A DNA stretch of 64,000 bases. It comes from Acetobacterium sp. (lineage in GTDB: Bacteria; Bacillota; Clostridia; Eubacteriales; Eubacteriaceae). How positions within the stretch are numbered: position 1 is the stretch's first letter; each line of letters starts with the position of its first letter. The stretch lies in contig NZ_JAUSPS010000037.1 in the NCBI RefSeq assembly GCF_030652775.1, positions 46,265 to 110,264 of the forward strand, in the 5' to 3' direction. The notes beneath the pieces are model-generated. The model made no database searches, was not told the DNA's origin, and saw only the letters and a program-made list of their open reading frames with translations. The position numbers and the translations under genes are program-made. Shown one piece after another: positions 34,966 to 45,110 of the stretch.

Positions 34966-35823
34966 TTATTTTGTGCGGCTGTTTTTTATTTCATACAACT
35001 TCTTGTCGGCTTCAATGATGACCTTTTCCAGAATTTCTTCGTCGTGCATCTGGTATAATCCAAAACTGGCACTGATGTGGATAAGGGTGTCGTTATAACT
35101 AATTTCGATGGCCTCGAGAACATCCTTTAAGCGGGCGATGAGGATGGAAGCTTCGGCATAATTGGTGTTTGACATCAGCAATACAAATTCATCGCCACCA
35201 TAGCGACCAAAAAGGTCAAAATCCCGGATGCTTTCATTAATAGTTTGGGCGACCGTAGTTAAAACCTGATCCCCGGCGTGATGACCATAGGTATCGTTGA
35301 TATTCTTAAACCGATCGATGTCGATCATCGCAACACAAAGATCAGATTGAAACCGTTTGGCTTTGGAAAATTCAACAGTAGCCAATTGTTCAAAATACTG
35401 GCGGTTGTAGATCCGGGTCAGACCGTCCCGCTGGGCGAGATCGCGCATTTTCTGACCTTCCACTTTATCCGTCACATCCATACAGCTGCCAATATAGCCG
35501 GCAAATTCGTGATCGTTGATAAAGTAGGGAACACCCCGGTCATTGATCCATCGATAAACGCCATCCCTTCGTTTAAGCCGATATTCCATTTCGAAGGATT
35601 CCTGTTTGGCAAAGGCGTCTAAATATATTTTCAGGCACATGTCAAAATCATCAGGGTGAACGCCTTCGGCCCAGCCGGTTCCGACTTCTTCGGCCATGGC
35701 TTTGCCGGAAAAGCTCAGCCAGGTGGTATTAAAGTAATTACACAATGTATCGGTACCTGCGCGCCAGATCATGTTAGGGGATGACTCAACAATGATCCGG
35801 TACTGTTCATTATCCAGTGTCAT
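34966..35823 (-). CDS. PAS-GGDEF diguanylate cyclase
   Basis: The 285-residue soluble protein has an N-terminal PAS domain with PAC tail (about 1-125; VESSPNMIWRAGTDTLCNYFN, MEYRLKRRDGVYRWINDRGVP) and a C-terminal GGDEF domain with the intact RYGGDEFVLLMS active site. An RxxD inhibitory site (RDFD) lies five residues before GGDEF, so product inhibition by c-di-GMP is expected. It makes c-di-GMP from two GTP. ATG at 35823 follows GGAGG by seven bases. The PAS ligand is unknown. Confidence 0.93.
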   Translation of the reverse strand: MTLDNEQYRIIVESSPNMIWRAGTDTLCNYFNTTWLSFSGKAMAEEVGTGWAEGVHPDDFDMCLKIYLDAFAKQESFEMEYRLKRRDGVYRWINDRGVPYFINDHEFAGYIGSCMDVTDKVEGQKMRDLAQRDGLTRIYNRQYFEQLATVEFSKAKRFQSDLCVAMIDIDRFKNINDTYGHHAGDQVLTTVAQTINESIRDFDLFGRYGGDEFVLLMSNTNYAEASILIARLKDVLEAIEISYNDTLIHISASFGLYQMHDEEILEKVIIEADKKLYEIKNSRTK

Positions 35824-36051
35824 GGAAATACCTCCAGAAAATTTAAATATTAACGGTTTAGATTTAATACTTATTATAGCCTGAGTTGGGTATCTTTGCA
35901 GTAAAATTTTAGCGCGTCAATTTATTTATTTTTGCCGCCGAAAAAGTTCGGCGCTTTCTTAAATTCGCATTTGTTTTCGTTAAGATTTGTGGTATTCTTT
36001 TACCAGTGTCATCGTATCAGAAATTAAAAAATGAGGAAGTCGTGAGCGTAG

Positions 36052-37095
36052 ATGAAGATACTAAGGTTTTTACTGATTTTTGTCCCGATAAGTATTGCGG
36101 GAGAATTCATGCATTTTTCACCGACATTGATATTTATTCTTTCGGCGTTGGCTATTATCCCATTGGCGGGTATCATGGGGGAAGCAACGGAAGAAATTTC
36201 TTTCTATTCAGGACCGCGAATTGGTGGATTCCTCAATGCTACCTTTGGTAATGCTACCGAATTGATCATTGCCTTTTTTGCCATGCAGGCAGGTCTGTTT
36301 GATGTGGTGAAAGCGTCAATTGCCGGTTCGGTCATTGGCAATATCCTGTTGGTGCTGGGCGCCAGCATGCTGATGGGGGGGATGAAATTCAAGTCTCAGT
36401 CTTTTAACAAACAATCCATTGAGGTTTCATCCAGTATGCTGCTGTTTGCCGTCATTGGCTTAACCGTTCCAGCGATCTTTACCCATACCGTTGCCGCCGA
36501 TCTTTTGAATACCCGCTATGAGGGTCTCAGTATTACGGTGGCAGTGATCATGTTTGCCATCTATCTGATGAGTCTGTATTTTTCTTTTTATACCCATAAA
36601 GATATTTATTCAGCGGTGCCGGAGGAGGAAGCCTCGCCGAAGTGGTCACTCAACAAGGCCATTGCGGTTTTAGTTGGTGCCACCGTCCTCATCGGCGTCG
36701 AAAGTGAGTTGTTTGTGGGAGCGGTTGAGCCGATGACCGAAGCCATTGGACTCAGTGAGTTTTTCGTCGGGATTATTCTGGTGCCAATTATCGGAAATGC
36801 TGCCGAACATAGCACCGCTATTGTGATGGCATATAAAAATAAAATGGACGTGGCGATGGAGATTGCCATTGGTTCCAGTCTCCAGATGATTCTGTTTGTC
36901 ACGCCGGTGCTGATTTTTTTGAGTCTGTTGTTTACGCCGATGAGCATCATTTTCAATGAATTTGAACTGGTAGCGCTGGTGTTGTCGGTGCTGATTGCCA
37001 ATCGGGTAGCCAGTGACGGCGAATCCAACTGGCTGGAAGGGGTTCAGCTGCTGGCGGTCTACCTGATCATGGCGGTATCGTTTTTTATTTTGTGA
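36052..37095 (+). CDS. Ca2+/H+ antiporter (CaCA superfamily, CAX type)
   Basis: The 347-residue protein has about eleven membrane helices in two halves, each holding the exchanger signature: GGFLNATFGNATELIIAFFA in the first half and VPIIGNAAEHSTAIVMA in the second. The glutamates bind the cation. It exports Ca2+ in exchange for protons. A charged loop at about 185-200 separates the halves. The only possible ATG is 36052; its GAGGAAG site is about 12 bases away, so translation may be weak. Confidence 0.9.
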   Translation: MKILRFLLIFVPISIAGEFMHFSPTLIFILSALAIIPLAGIMGEATEEISFYSGPRIGGFLNATFGNATELIIAFFAMQAGLFDVVKASIAGSVIGNILLVLGASMLMGGMKFKSQSFNKQSIEVSSSMLLFAVIGLTVPAIFTHTVAADLLNTRYEGLSITVAVIMFAIYLMSLYFSFYTHKDIYSAVPEEEASPKWSLNKAIAVLVGATVLIGVESELFVGAVEPMTEAIGLSEFFVGIILVPIIGNAAEHSTAIVMAYKNKMDVAMEIAIGSSLQMILFVTPVLIFLSLLFTPMSIIFNEFELVALVLSVLIANRVASDGESNWLEGVQLLAVYLIMAVSFFIL

Positions 37096-37247
37096 TCAAG
37101 AGAATCGAATATGAGAAGACCCGGAAAAACAGATATGCTGACAACTGTCTGTTTTTTTCATACAAAAGAATTGATAAATGAGTCGAATTAGGGTAAAAAA
37201 GAAATAGCGGAAAAATGCTGGGTGATTTGGGAAAGGAACGGATGGTA

Positions 37248-39245
37248 ATGAAAAGAAAAATTCTGATCTGGGGATTCTCGCTGATATTGATGGTGCTGGT
37301 ATTTTCCGGGTGTAGCGCACAAAAAGCAGAACCCAAAAGCTATGAAAAAACCATTGCGATGGCGCGAACCGAGATTTGGAATGCCATCTCAGCAGATGGG
37401 GCCTCCAGTGCCACCGTGGCGATTATCGACAATGGCAACATCGTCTATCAGGAAGGTTTTGCGATGGCCGACAGAGCCGCCGGGCGGGCGGTTACTGAAG
37501 ATACCCAGTTTAATATCTGTTCAGTCAGCAAGGTGTTTACTGCGGCCGCAATCTTGCAGCTTTGCGAAGACGGAAAACTGGAACTGGATCAACCGGTGGT
37601 TGACTACCTGCCGGAGTTCACCATGATAGACAGTCGATACAAGGATATCACCGTCAGAATGCTGCTGAATCATACCGCCGCATTTCCCGGCACCTATACC
37701 AACAATGCCGAAACAACGGAGCCGGACCCAAGCTATACCGAAAATTTTCTGGCCTACCTGGCCGGCACCGAACTAACCGGAGATCCGGGGAAGATCAGCG
37801 TCTATTGTAATGATTGTTTCACCTTTGCGGAAATTCTGGTGGAAAAGGTTTCCGGCCAGTCTTTTGCCGATTATCTGGCGACAAATATCTTTACAAAAGC
37901 GGGGATGAAGAACAGCAGTTGTTATTTTAAAGCGGGTAATACAGACATCGCCATAAAGTACAACGAGGATGGTACGGCCGCCCCGGTAGAATACATTAAC
38001 AGCTTGGGTTCTGGCGGAATCGCATCGACAGCGACGGATTTATGCCGTTATGGCCAGGCGCTGTTCCAGGGAAAAATTATGAACGAAGCCATGATTACCG
38101 AATACACAAGTCCCCAGTATGGTGATGAAACGATTCCTTCCGGAACGCCTCTTTACTCCTATGGGTTAGGTTGGGACACCGTTTCCGTGCCCGATTTTGA
38201 ACTTCAGGGAATCAAGGTAATTGGTAAAAATGGCGGGTCGCCGCAATACAATTCGCAATTATATCTGCTGCCCGAGGAAAATATCTCAGTGGCGATTGTC
38301 TTTGCCGGAAATGCCGATGTAACTGGGGTTGCTAATGATATTGTCCAGTCGATCATTGATGAAAATAGCCTTGGTCAGGTTGCGGAAATTGCCAAAGCTG
38401 AACCGACGGTCACCACCATCCCTGCTTCAATCCTGCCTTATGCCGGAATTTATGGGGATGGCTCAGCCATCATGCAAATTGAATTTAATAACGAGAAGAA
38501 CGCCATGATCTACAAAAAATATCATGATGGCAAGTTTGAAACCCAGGGCACCTATCCATATCTCAGCGACGGTTATTTTCATTTGCCGGTCGGCTACCGG
38601 GTGGGATTTGCTGAAAATTATGGAAAAAAACTTTTTGTGGTTTATGATCTCAGCAGCGATGCCGGTTTTGTTTCAGGACAAAAAATAGAAGCCGGAGATC
38701 CGGCTCTGGAGACCAGTAAATTTAACGGGAAATCATGGCTTCCCACCAATCTCAGTGCCATTGATGGCAACGCCATCGCATCCAAAACCGGGGTGCTAAC
38801 TGAGCTACCGGGCTATATTTATTATGTCACCAATAATGATTACACCCTCTATGGCTTAAAGGATGCCAGCACCACCCAGATGGTACTGCCTTATGGAAGA
38901 GATCAGACCCAAGCTTTTATCAACGAGAACAATGGTCAAGCTATTTTAACCGTGATGAATTATCAATTGATGAATACGGCCGATGTGGTATCATTGCAAA
39001 AAGATGAACCGATCACTATTGGTAGTGATGGCCTGAATGTGTGCAGAAAGCTGGATAATGACGGCACCTTCAGTGCCACTATTCCCGAAGGCGGTCGTGT
39101 TGTTATTTACGATCCTGATCTGCAGCCAAGCTACGACAGTATCACCAGCGATACCGAAGAAACCACAGTTGCAGCAGGGTCTTATCTGATCTTTGTCGGA
39201 AAACCGGGAGATGCATTCTCATTTGACTACCGCTTAGAACAGTAG
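37248..39245 (+). CDS. Serine-hydrolase (beta-lactamase family) lipoprotein, copy 1
   Basis: The 665-residue protein has a lipoprotein signal with cysteine 22 (VFSGCSAQ). The class C beta-lactamase or D,D-peptidase domain (about 45-400) has the nucleophile SVSK at 92-95, a tyrosine motif YCN and a late KNGG. A C-terminal half of about 270 residues is shared with the next gene and contains ELPGYIYYVTNNDYTLYGLKD and YGRDQTQ. The enzyme would act on peptides or esters outside the membrane. I chose ATG 37248, ten bases after AAAGGA. The next gene is its paralogue; the substrate is unknown. Confidence 0.88.
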   Translation: MKRKILIWGFSLILMVLVFSGCSAQKAEPKSYEKTIAMARTEIWNAISADGASSATVAIIDNGNIVYQEGFAMADRAAGRAVTEDTQFNICSVSKVFTAAAILQLCEDGKLELDQPVVDYLPEFTMIDSRYKDITVRMLLNHTAAFPGTYTNNAETTEPDPSYTENFLAYLAGTELTGDPGKISVYCNDCFTFAEILVEKVSGQSFADYLATNIFTKAGMKNSSCYFKAGNTDIAIKYNEDGTAAPVEYINSLGSGGIASTATDLCRYGQALFQGKIMNEAMITEYTSPQYGDETIPSGTPLYSYGLGWDTVSVPDFELQGIKVIGKNGGSPQYNSQLYLLPEENISVAIVFAGNADVTGVANDIVQSIIDENSLGQVAEIAKAEPTVTTIPASILPYAGIYGDGSAIMQIEFNNEKNAMIYKKYHDGKFETQGTYPYLSDGYFHLPVGYRVGFAENYGKKLFVVYDLSSDAGFVSGQKIEAGDPALETSKFNGKSWLPTNLSAIDGNAIASKTGVLTELPGYIYYVTNNDYTLYGLKDASTTQMVLPYGRDQTQAFINENNGQAILTVMNYQLMNTADVVSLQKDEPITIGSDGLNVCRKLDNDGTFSATIPEGGRVVIYDPDLQPSYDSITSDTEETTVAAGSYLIFVGKPGDAFSFDYRLEQ

Positions 39246-39317
39246 CGGGGACGACGATTCGCAGGCAATTAAAATTTTGTAGTAATAAAAAAATTTATGC
39301 GTGAAAGGATGAAGAAA

Positions 39318-41318
39318 ATGTTTAAAAAAATGCTGACAATCGGTCTGAGTTTGATCGTGCTGCTTGTACCTTTATCGGGCTGTGCCACAACCCCTTCCCA
39401 GAGCCAAAGCCAGAGTTATGAAAAAACCATGGTAACGGCCCGAACGGAAATCTGGAAGGCCATTTCTGGCGGCGGAGCGTCCAGTGCCACCGTGGCCGTT
39501 ATGGACAATGGCAAAATTGTTTATGAAGAGGGCTTTGCCATGGCCAATCGAGGGGATGCTCTGGGGGTAAACTCCAGTACCCAGTTTAATATTGGTTCGG
39601 TCAGTAAGATTTTTACGGCGGCAGCGGTAATGCAGCTGGTCGAAGAGGGCAAGGTGGATCTGGATAAACCGGTAGTCGATTATGTTCCGGATTTTACCAT
39701 GCAGGATTGCCGTTACAAAAATATCACGGTACGGATGCTGCTAAATCATTCATCAGGATTGCCAGGAACCGATATTTATAATGGTTTTGCAGCAGCAGAG
39801 GATCCGGATTTTCTGACGAATTTTATGGTCTATCTGGCTAACAGCAATTTAAAGGATGATCCCGGGGTGGTCAGTGTTTACTGCAACGATGGCTTTACCC
39901 TGGCAGAAGTGCTGATCGAAAAAGTATCCGGCCAGTCTTATGCAGAATATTTAAATCAGCATATTTTTTCGAAGTCTGGCATGGAAGACAGCAGTTGTTA
40001 TTTTAAACCGGACAATCCTAATATTGCCCTGAAATACAACAACGACGACGGGTCAGCCCTACCGGCGGAATATGTCAACCTGATGGGCACCGGGGGGATT
40101 TCCGCCACTGCTGCAGATTTATGCCGGTTCGGCAACGCTTTATTGACCAATAAGATCATGACCGCTGAGTCTTTTAGCGAATATACCAGCCCCCAATATG
40201 CCCCAGAAACAGTGCCGGCAGGAACGCCAATTACCAATTATGGATTGGGCTGGGATATGGTATCGGTGGCGGATTTTGCCGAACAGGGAATTCAGGTGCT
40301 CAGCAAAAACGGCGGCACCCTGCAGTTTAACTCACAGCTTTATGTGCTGCCAGAACAGGGCTTAGCGGTGGCCGTGATCTTTGCTGGCACCGCCGATACA
40401 ACCACGATCACTAATGCCATTACCCAGGCTTTACTGGAGGAAAAGGGCGCTTTGCCGGGAAGTGAAACCAGTGCCGCGGCAGCGCCTAAACCGGCCGCGA
40501 TTCCCGATCAGCTGGGCAGCTTTGCTGGATATTATGGGGCCAATGGCAGTACCATCAAAGTTGAGTTTGACCGACAGAACAACACCATGAACTACAAAAA
40601 ATTCAATGGCAGCGAATTTGTCAGTTCTGGAACCTATGCTTATATGGATGACGGTTATTTCTATCTGCCGTCCGGAAATCGGCTGTCTTTCAGTGATAGC
40701 TTTGGGCAAAAACTGATCCTGCAAACCCTTCCGACAGCCGACTATTCGCTGGTTGTGGCTCAGGGGATTGCTTCAGTCAATCCCGTGGATACCCAGAACT
40801 TTGCCAATAAATGGTGGATCCCCACGAATTTCAGTGCCATTGACCTGAATACCTTTGTCGCTGCCACCGGCAGTATTCCAGAATTGCCGGGCTTCATCTA
40901 TTTTGGCGGTGACGATACCTTTACGCCCTACCGCTTGAAAGATGGCAACAGCGCCGAAATGATCCTGCCTTATGCCCGGGACTTGGTTGAATCGCGAATT
41001 AGCGAAGTCAACGGGAAAAAAGTTCTTAATATGATGAGTTATACCTTTATCGATGCTCAGGATGTTGCTGTGCTGGCAAAAGATGAGACCATCAGTATTG
41101 CCAAGGCAAATGAAAACCAGGTCAGAAAACTTGATGCTGAGGGTACCTTTGGGGTAACGATGCCGGAAGGCAGCCGGGTGATTATCTTTGCACCAGATTT
41201 TACGCTCAGCTATGACAGTCTTTACGCAGTTTCTGAAAGTGTTCCAGTCACAGCCGGTTCCTATGTGATGTTTATTGGGAATGAAGGCGATCAATTCCCC
41301 TATCAGTACAGCTTTTAA
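39318..41318 (+). CDS. Serine-hydrolase (beta-lactamase family) lipoprotein, copy 2
   Basis: The 666-residue paralogue of the preceding gene has the same layout: lipoprotein cysteine 22 (PLSGCATT), active-site SVSK at 94-97, YCN, KNGG, and the same C-terminal half (ELPGFIYFGGDDTFTPYRLKD). Start ATG 39318 follows AAAGGA; an upstream in-frame ATG at 39297 lacks a site. Both copies keep the catalytic residues, so both are probably active on related substrates. A terminator follows. Confidence 0.88.
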   Translation: MFKKMLTIGLSLIVLLVPLSGCATTPSQSQSQSYEKTMVTARTEIWKAISGGGASSATVAVMDNGKIVYEEGFAMANRGDALGVNSSTQFNIGSVSKIFTAAAVMQLVEEGKVDLDKPVVDYVPDFTMQDCRYKNITVRMLLNHSSGLPGTDIYNGFAAAEDPDFLTNFMVYLANSNLKDDPGVVSVYCNDGFTLAEVLIEKVSGQSYAEYLNQHIFSKSGMEDSSCYFKPDNPNIALKYNNDDGSALPAEYVNLMGTGGISATAADLCRFGNALLTNKIMTAESFSEYTSPQYAPETVPAGTPITNYGLGWDMVSVADFAEQGIQVLSKNGGTLQFNSQLYVLPEQGLAVAVIFAGTADTTTITNAITQALLEEKGALPGSETSAAAAPKPAAIPDQLGSFAGYYGANGSTIKVEFDRQNNTMNYKKFNGSEFVSSGTYAYMDDGYFYLPSGNRLSFSDSFGQKLILQTLPTADYSLVVAQGIASVNPVDTQNFANKWWIPTNFSAIDLNTFVAATGSIPELPGFIYFGGDDTFTPYRLKDGNSAEMILPYARDLVESRISEVNGKKVLNMMSYTFIDAQDVAVLAKDETISIAKANENQVRKLDAEGTFGVTMPEGSRVIIFAPDFTLSYDSLYAVSESVPVTAGSYVMFIGNEGDQFPYQYSF

Positions 41319-41331
41319 AAAGTAAAACAAG

Positions 41332-41369
41332 AAATAAGACTTAAACTTTATTTTGAGTCTTATTTTTTT
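41332..41369 (+). terminator. Terminator after the serine-hydrolase pair
   Basis: The arms AAATAAGACT (41332-41341) and AGTCTTATTT (41356-41365) pair and run into seven T. Confidence 0.8.
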
Positions 41370-41495
41370 GCCCCAATTGGGTTACAATAAATTCAATTGA
41401 ACAATTTATCGTAAGCTGAAAAGCTCAGCGGGGTAATTCTTCAGGTTAATCGTGGACACGGTCTGATCTGAAAGTAAAAGAGAGGGAAATTTGTA

Positions 41496-42899
41496 ATGAA
41501 GAAGATCACAAAGCTATTATGTTTGTTGTTGGTCGTGATGTTGGTTTCTGGTTGTAGTGCCAGTAATCGTGAAACGAAAGAACAGAGCCAATGGGAGACC
41601 ATTTATGATGCTTATGTTTATACTTTTCCGTTGGTGTTAGTGAATGCCACCATGGAAAAAATGACCAATACCGTCGAACCAACAACAACGCAGGCGCCGG
41701 TCAATCAGTTGTTTCACAGCCATAACCTGGCCAATGCCAGTGCCAAAGATGTCGTCACCCTCAATACCGATACGCTTTATTCGCAGGCATTTTTGGATCT
41801 TTCGGAGACGGCAATGGTTTTCGTGATGCCCAAAGCCGATCGTTTCTGTTCCGGGGAGATCATGGACGGCTTTACCAATGCGGTGAAAATCACCGGTTCT
41901 GGCAGCGATAATTCCGATCAGACAGCTTTTCTGATCACTGGACCCAATTACAGTGGTGAAATTCCCAATAACCTCACCCAGGTAGCGATGCCAACAAATA
42001 TGACCTGGATTTTATGTCGGGTACTCAGTTACGGCGAAGCAGATCTGGCGAATGTGTACGCCATTCAAAATAAGATGCAACTGCTACCTTTAGCAAACTA
42101 TTTGTCAGGCGAAGCCTATATCCCGGCTAAGGGCAGCTATGATGAAAGTGAAAACTTCATCCCGATCGAACACGTTTTACAGATGTCCCCGGCTGAGTTT
42201 TTTAATACTGCGAATCAGTTAATGGTTGCCAATCCTCCAGTCAATGCCGATCAGGCCATGATTGAAAAAATCAGTGCGGTCGGAGTAGGACCGGGTCTTA
42301 AGTTTGATGAAGCGATACTGGGCGATTCGGGTCAGGAAGACTGGACCGAAATGATCAATAGCCTGTCGACAACGCTGTTTAATGACTCCCAGGATTTCCT
42401 TGTCCAAATGAATAATTGGCGGTTCTTTGGTGAACCGGTGGCGGAATTTGGCACCGAATATGATTACCGGGCATTGATTGCCTTAAATGGCTTGGCGGCC
42501 AATCCGGTATCAGTGGCTATTTACCCCAATACCAATACCGACAGCGATGGCGTAACCTTCGATGGTACCAATAATTATGTCATTCATTTTGATAAAGACC
42601 AGTTACCGCCCACCAAAGACACGGGTTTCTGGTCGATCACAGCCTATGACAGTAATAATTTTTTGATCGATAATCCAATTAACCGCTACAGTATTAATGA
42701 CCGCAGCACCGTAACCTATAATCAGGATGGCTCGCTGGATCTATTGCTGCAAACGCAGGCGCCAGCAGATGCTACAATGGCAAATAACTGGCTGCCGATT
42801 TCGGCCGATAATTTCCATTTGTATCTGCGTATCTATCTCCCTCAGGAGTCGGTGTTAAATGGAACCTGGCAACCGCCAACAATTAAAAAGGCTGAATAA
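41496..42899 (+). CDS. DUF1254/DUF1214 lipoprotein
   Basis: The 467-residue protein has a lipoprotein signal (LVSGCSAS, cysteine about 20), an N-terminal DUF1254 region (AYVYTFPLVLVNATMEKMTN) and a C-terminal DUF1214 region (DTGFWSITAYDSNNFLIDNPINRYSINDRS). The family occurs widely in bacteria, but its function is not established. It sits outside the membrane. It follows two serine-hydrolase lipoproteins but has its own leader after a terminator. GAGAGGGA precedes the ATG at 41496. Confidence 0.9.
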   Translation: MKKITKLLCLLLVVMLVSGCSASNRETKEQSQWETIYDAYVYTFPLVLVNATMEKMTNTVEPTTTQAPVNQLFHSHNLANASAKDVVTLNTDTLYSQAFLDLSETAMVFVMPKADRFCSGEIMDGFTNAVKITGSGSDNSDQTAFLITGPNYSGEIPNNLTQVAMPTNMTWILCRVLSYGEADLANVYAIQNKMQLLPLANYLSGEAYIPAKGSYDESENFIPIEHVLQMSPAEFFNTANQLMVANPPVNADQAMIEKISAVGVGPGLKFDEAILGDSGQEDWTEMINSLSTTLFNDSQDFLVQMNNWRFFGEPVAEFGTEYDYRALIALNGLAANPVSVAIYPNTNTDSDGVTFDGTNNYVIHFDKDQLPPTKDTGFWSITAYDSNNFLIDNPINRYSINDRSTVTYNQDGSLDLLLQTQAPADATMANNWLPISADNFHLYLRIYLPQESVLNGTWQPPTIKKAE

Positions 42900-43083
42900 A
42901 AAATCAGATCGTCGGTAGCGCTTGGGAAAATGATGTCTTTTAGGCAATGTTTGGTTGAATGCGGGAAGAAACGCTGTGGTTTCAGAATAACAAACAGTTT
43001 TGGTTATGCTTAAAAGATGGCGTTTAAGAAGATGCCATGAAAATATTCAGTGCGGCTAACTTAAAATTAAATAAACCAATATG

Positions 43084-43109
43084 CAGGAAAGTGATTTCCT
43101 GTTTTTTTT
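43084..43109 (+). terminator. Hairpin terminator before the AraC gene
   Basis: CAGGAAA/TTTCCTG with loop GTGA is followed by eight T. It lies about 185 bases after the DUF1254 gene; the 280-base gap holds nothing else I can assign. Confidence 0.7.
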
Positions 43110-43179
43110 AGAACTGCAATATCTTCCAAGAGATTAAATCAGATCAATGCTACACTGGGAGGGAAGTGGAGGTAGATCA

Positions 43180-44049
43180 ATGAAACACCATGAAGAACGG
43201 ATCGTGCGTTATGATAGCACCCTGAAAATAGAAGCCTTTCGGTTAAAAGGCATTATTCAAAAATTTCCCAACCATTTTCATGAGCATTATGTAATTGGCT
43301 TTATTGAAAGTGGACAGCGAAAACTGTCCTGTAAAAACAAAGAATATCAGGTGGGGCCGGGAGACTTGCTGCTTTTTAACCCCTACGATAATCATTTTTG
43401 CGAACAAATTGATGAAAACCCGCTGGACTACCGGTGTCTTAACATCAAACCGGAAGTCATGCGGGAAGTGGTTTTCGAAATTACCCGGAAGCAGGACAAG
43501 CTCATTTTTAAGCAGCCGGTGGTGTGCCAGTGCGAGCAGGTAACGGCGCTTAAGGAACTGCACCAGATGGTGATGCAGGAAGATAAAGAATTTGACAAGG
43601 AAGAAGTATTTCTATTCTTGATCGAACAGCTGATCGAAGAATATGGAAACTGGGAAGCCGATTGTGATCAGCAGGAAGTCAATAGCGACATTGACATGAT
43701 CTGTGTTTACCTTGAAGAACATTATCAAGAGCGGATCTCGTTAGATGACTTATGTGCCTTAAGCGGATGTGGCAAGTATTATCTGGTGCGGGCGTTTACA
43801 AAAACAAAGGGAATTACCCCCTACCGATATCTGGAGACGGTGCGCATCAACCAGGCCAAGCAGTTGCTGGAAAAAGGAGTGGAACCGCTTGAAACAGCCC
43901 ACCAGACGGGATTTTCGGATCAGAGTCACTTCACCAATTTTTTCAAGGAATTCATCGGAATTACCCCCAAACAATACCAGAAAATATTTATCCCGAATGA
44001 TTCACAAACCCGGAGATCCCGGTATGAGGATGAAGGGAGCAACAATTGA
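43180..44049 (+). CDS. AraC-family regulator
   Basis: The 289-residue protein has an N-terminal cupin (AraC-binding) domain (HFHEHYVIGFIESGQRKLSCKNKEYQVGPGDLLLFNPYDNH) and two C-terminal helix-turn-helix motifs (ISLDDLCALSGCGKYYLVRAFTKTKGITPYRYL and PLETAHQTGFSDQSHFTNFFKEFIGITPKQY). GGAGGT lies seven bases before the ATG at 43180; the longer frame is rejected. It overlaps the EamA exporter gene by four bases and probably controls it in response to the bound ligand. Confidence 0.93.
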   Translation: MKHHEERIVRYDSTLKIEAFRLKGIIQKFPNHFHEHYVIGFIESGQRKLSCKNKEYQVGPGDLLLFNPYDNHFCEQIDENPLDYRCLNIKPEVMREVVFEITRKQDKLIFKQPVVCQCEQVTALKELHQMVMQEDKEFDKEEVFLFLIEQLIEEYGNWEADCDQQEVNSDIDMICVYLEEHYQERISLDDLCALSGCGKYYLVRAFTKTKGITPYRYLETVRINQAKQLLEKGVEPLETAHQTGFSDQSHFTNFFKEFIGITPKQYQKIFIPNDSQTRRSRYEDEGSNN

Positions 44050-44972
44050 TTAGTGAACACCGCCTGACCGGCCATTTGGCCGCCGCTTTTACCATTTTTA
44101 TCTGGGGAATCACCTTTGTTTCAACAAAAATTTTACTTGATGTTTTTACCCCGATCGAGATTCTGGTTTTTCGATTCACCATCGGCTATATCGCACTGAC
44201 CCTTGTCTATCCCCGGCGAATGGGTCTTCGCAGCCGGTCGGAGGAAATCCTTATGATGGCCGCCGGACTATGTGGGGTAACGCTTTATTTTTTACTTGAG
44301 AACATTGCTCTCACTTATACCTATGCCTCCAACGTTGGGGTGATTATTTCGATTGCCCCCTTTTTTACGGCCATCCTGGCCCATTTCTTTTTAGCTGGAG
44401 AAAAACTGCGCCTGAATTTTTTTATCGGCTTTATCGCCGCCATCATGGGGATCTTTCTGATCAGCTTTAATGGGATCATGGTATTGCAACTCAACCCCAT
44501 TGGTGATTTGCTGGCAGTGCTGGCGGCCGGGGTGTGGGCAGTTTATTCGGTGCTGACCCGGAAAATAAGTGGTTTGGGTTATCATACCATTCAAACCACA
44601 AGGCGGATCTTTTTTTACGGACTTATGTTTATGATGCCGGCGCTGCCTTTTTTTAATTTCGCTTGGAGTCTTAAGCCCGTTTCCCAGCCGGTCTATCTCT
44701 TTAATCTGCTGTTTCTGGGATTGTTGGCTTCAGCCCTTTGTTTTGTAACCTGGAGTCTGGCGGTCAAGCGGTTAGGGGCCACCAAAACCACAGTTTATAT
44801 TTATCTGGTTCCGGTAATTACTGTGGCAACATCGGTGGTTGTCTTGCGGGAAAGGTTAACCGGGATAGCTGTTCTAGGAATCGCAATGACCTTATTGGGG
44901 TTGGTCATTTCAGAAAAGGAGAGCACCCCGGGAAAAAATACGATTGCGGATCAAACCGAAAAGATCAACTGA
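44046..44972 (+). CDS. EamA/DMT-superfamily transporter
   Basis: The 308-residue protein has ten hydrophobic helices in two EamA repeats (WGITFVSTKILLDVFTPIEILVFRF in the first and GDLLAVLAAGVWAVYSVLTRKI in the second). Such proteins export metabolites or amino acids. The start is TTG at 44046, overlapping the AraC stop, with GAAGGGAG upstream. Translational coupling to the AraC regulator suggests a regulator plus efflux unit (substrate unknown). Confidence 0.88.
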   Translation: MISEHRLTGHLAAAFTIFIWGITFVSTKILLDVFTPIEILVFRFTIGYIALTLVYPRRMGLRSRSEEILMMAAGLCGVTLYFLLENIALTYTYASNVGVIISIAPFFTAILAHFFLAGEKLRLNFFIGFIAAIMGIFLISFNGIMVLQLNPIGDLLAVLAAGVWAVYSVLTRKISGLGYHTIQTTRRIFFYGLMFMMPALPFFNFAWSLKPVSQPVYLFNLLFLGLLASALCFVTWSLAVKRLGATKTTVYIYLVPVITVATSVVVLRERLTGIAVLGIAMTLLGLVISEKESTPGKNTIADQTEKIN

Positions 44973-45032
44973 GATTAAGCACCAGCAGACATGATTTTAT
45001 AACAAATCAAAAACAAATTATCTGAACATTCC

Positions 45033-45072
45033 TCTGATTTATGATAGAATAAATCAGAAGAATGTTTTTTTA
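45033..45072 (+). terminator. Terminator or operator after the EamA gene
   Basis: A 9-bp perfect inverted repeat (45033-45041 with 45050-45058) is followed after six bases by seven T, so it can end the AraC-EamA unit. Its right half contains TAGAAT, a possible -10 for the next gene, so a regulatory role is also possible. Confidence 0.5.
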
Positions 45073-45110
45073 TAAATGGTAAGTGATAGATAAAAGAAAG
45101 GTTGAATGAA

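Noticed and set aside
36006..36251. Plus-strand open frame overlapping the start of the antiporter
   Set aside because: It lies in another frame of a clear Ca2+/H+ antiporter gene and resembles no family.
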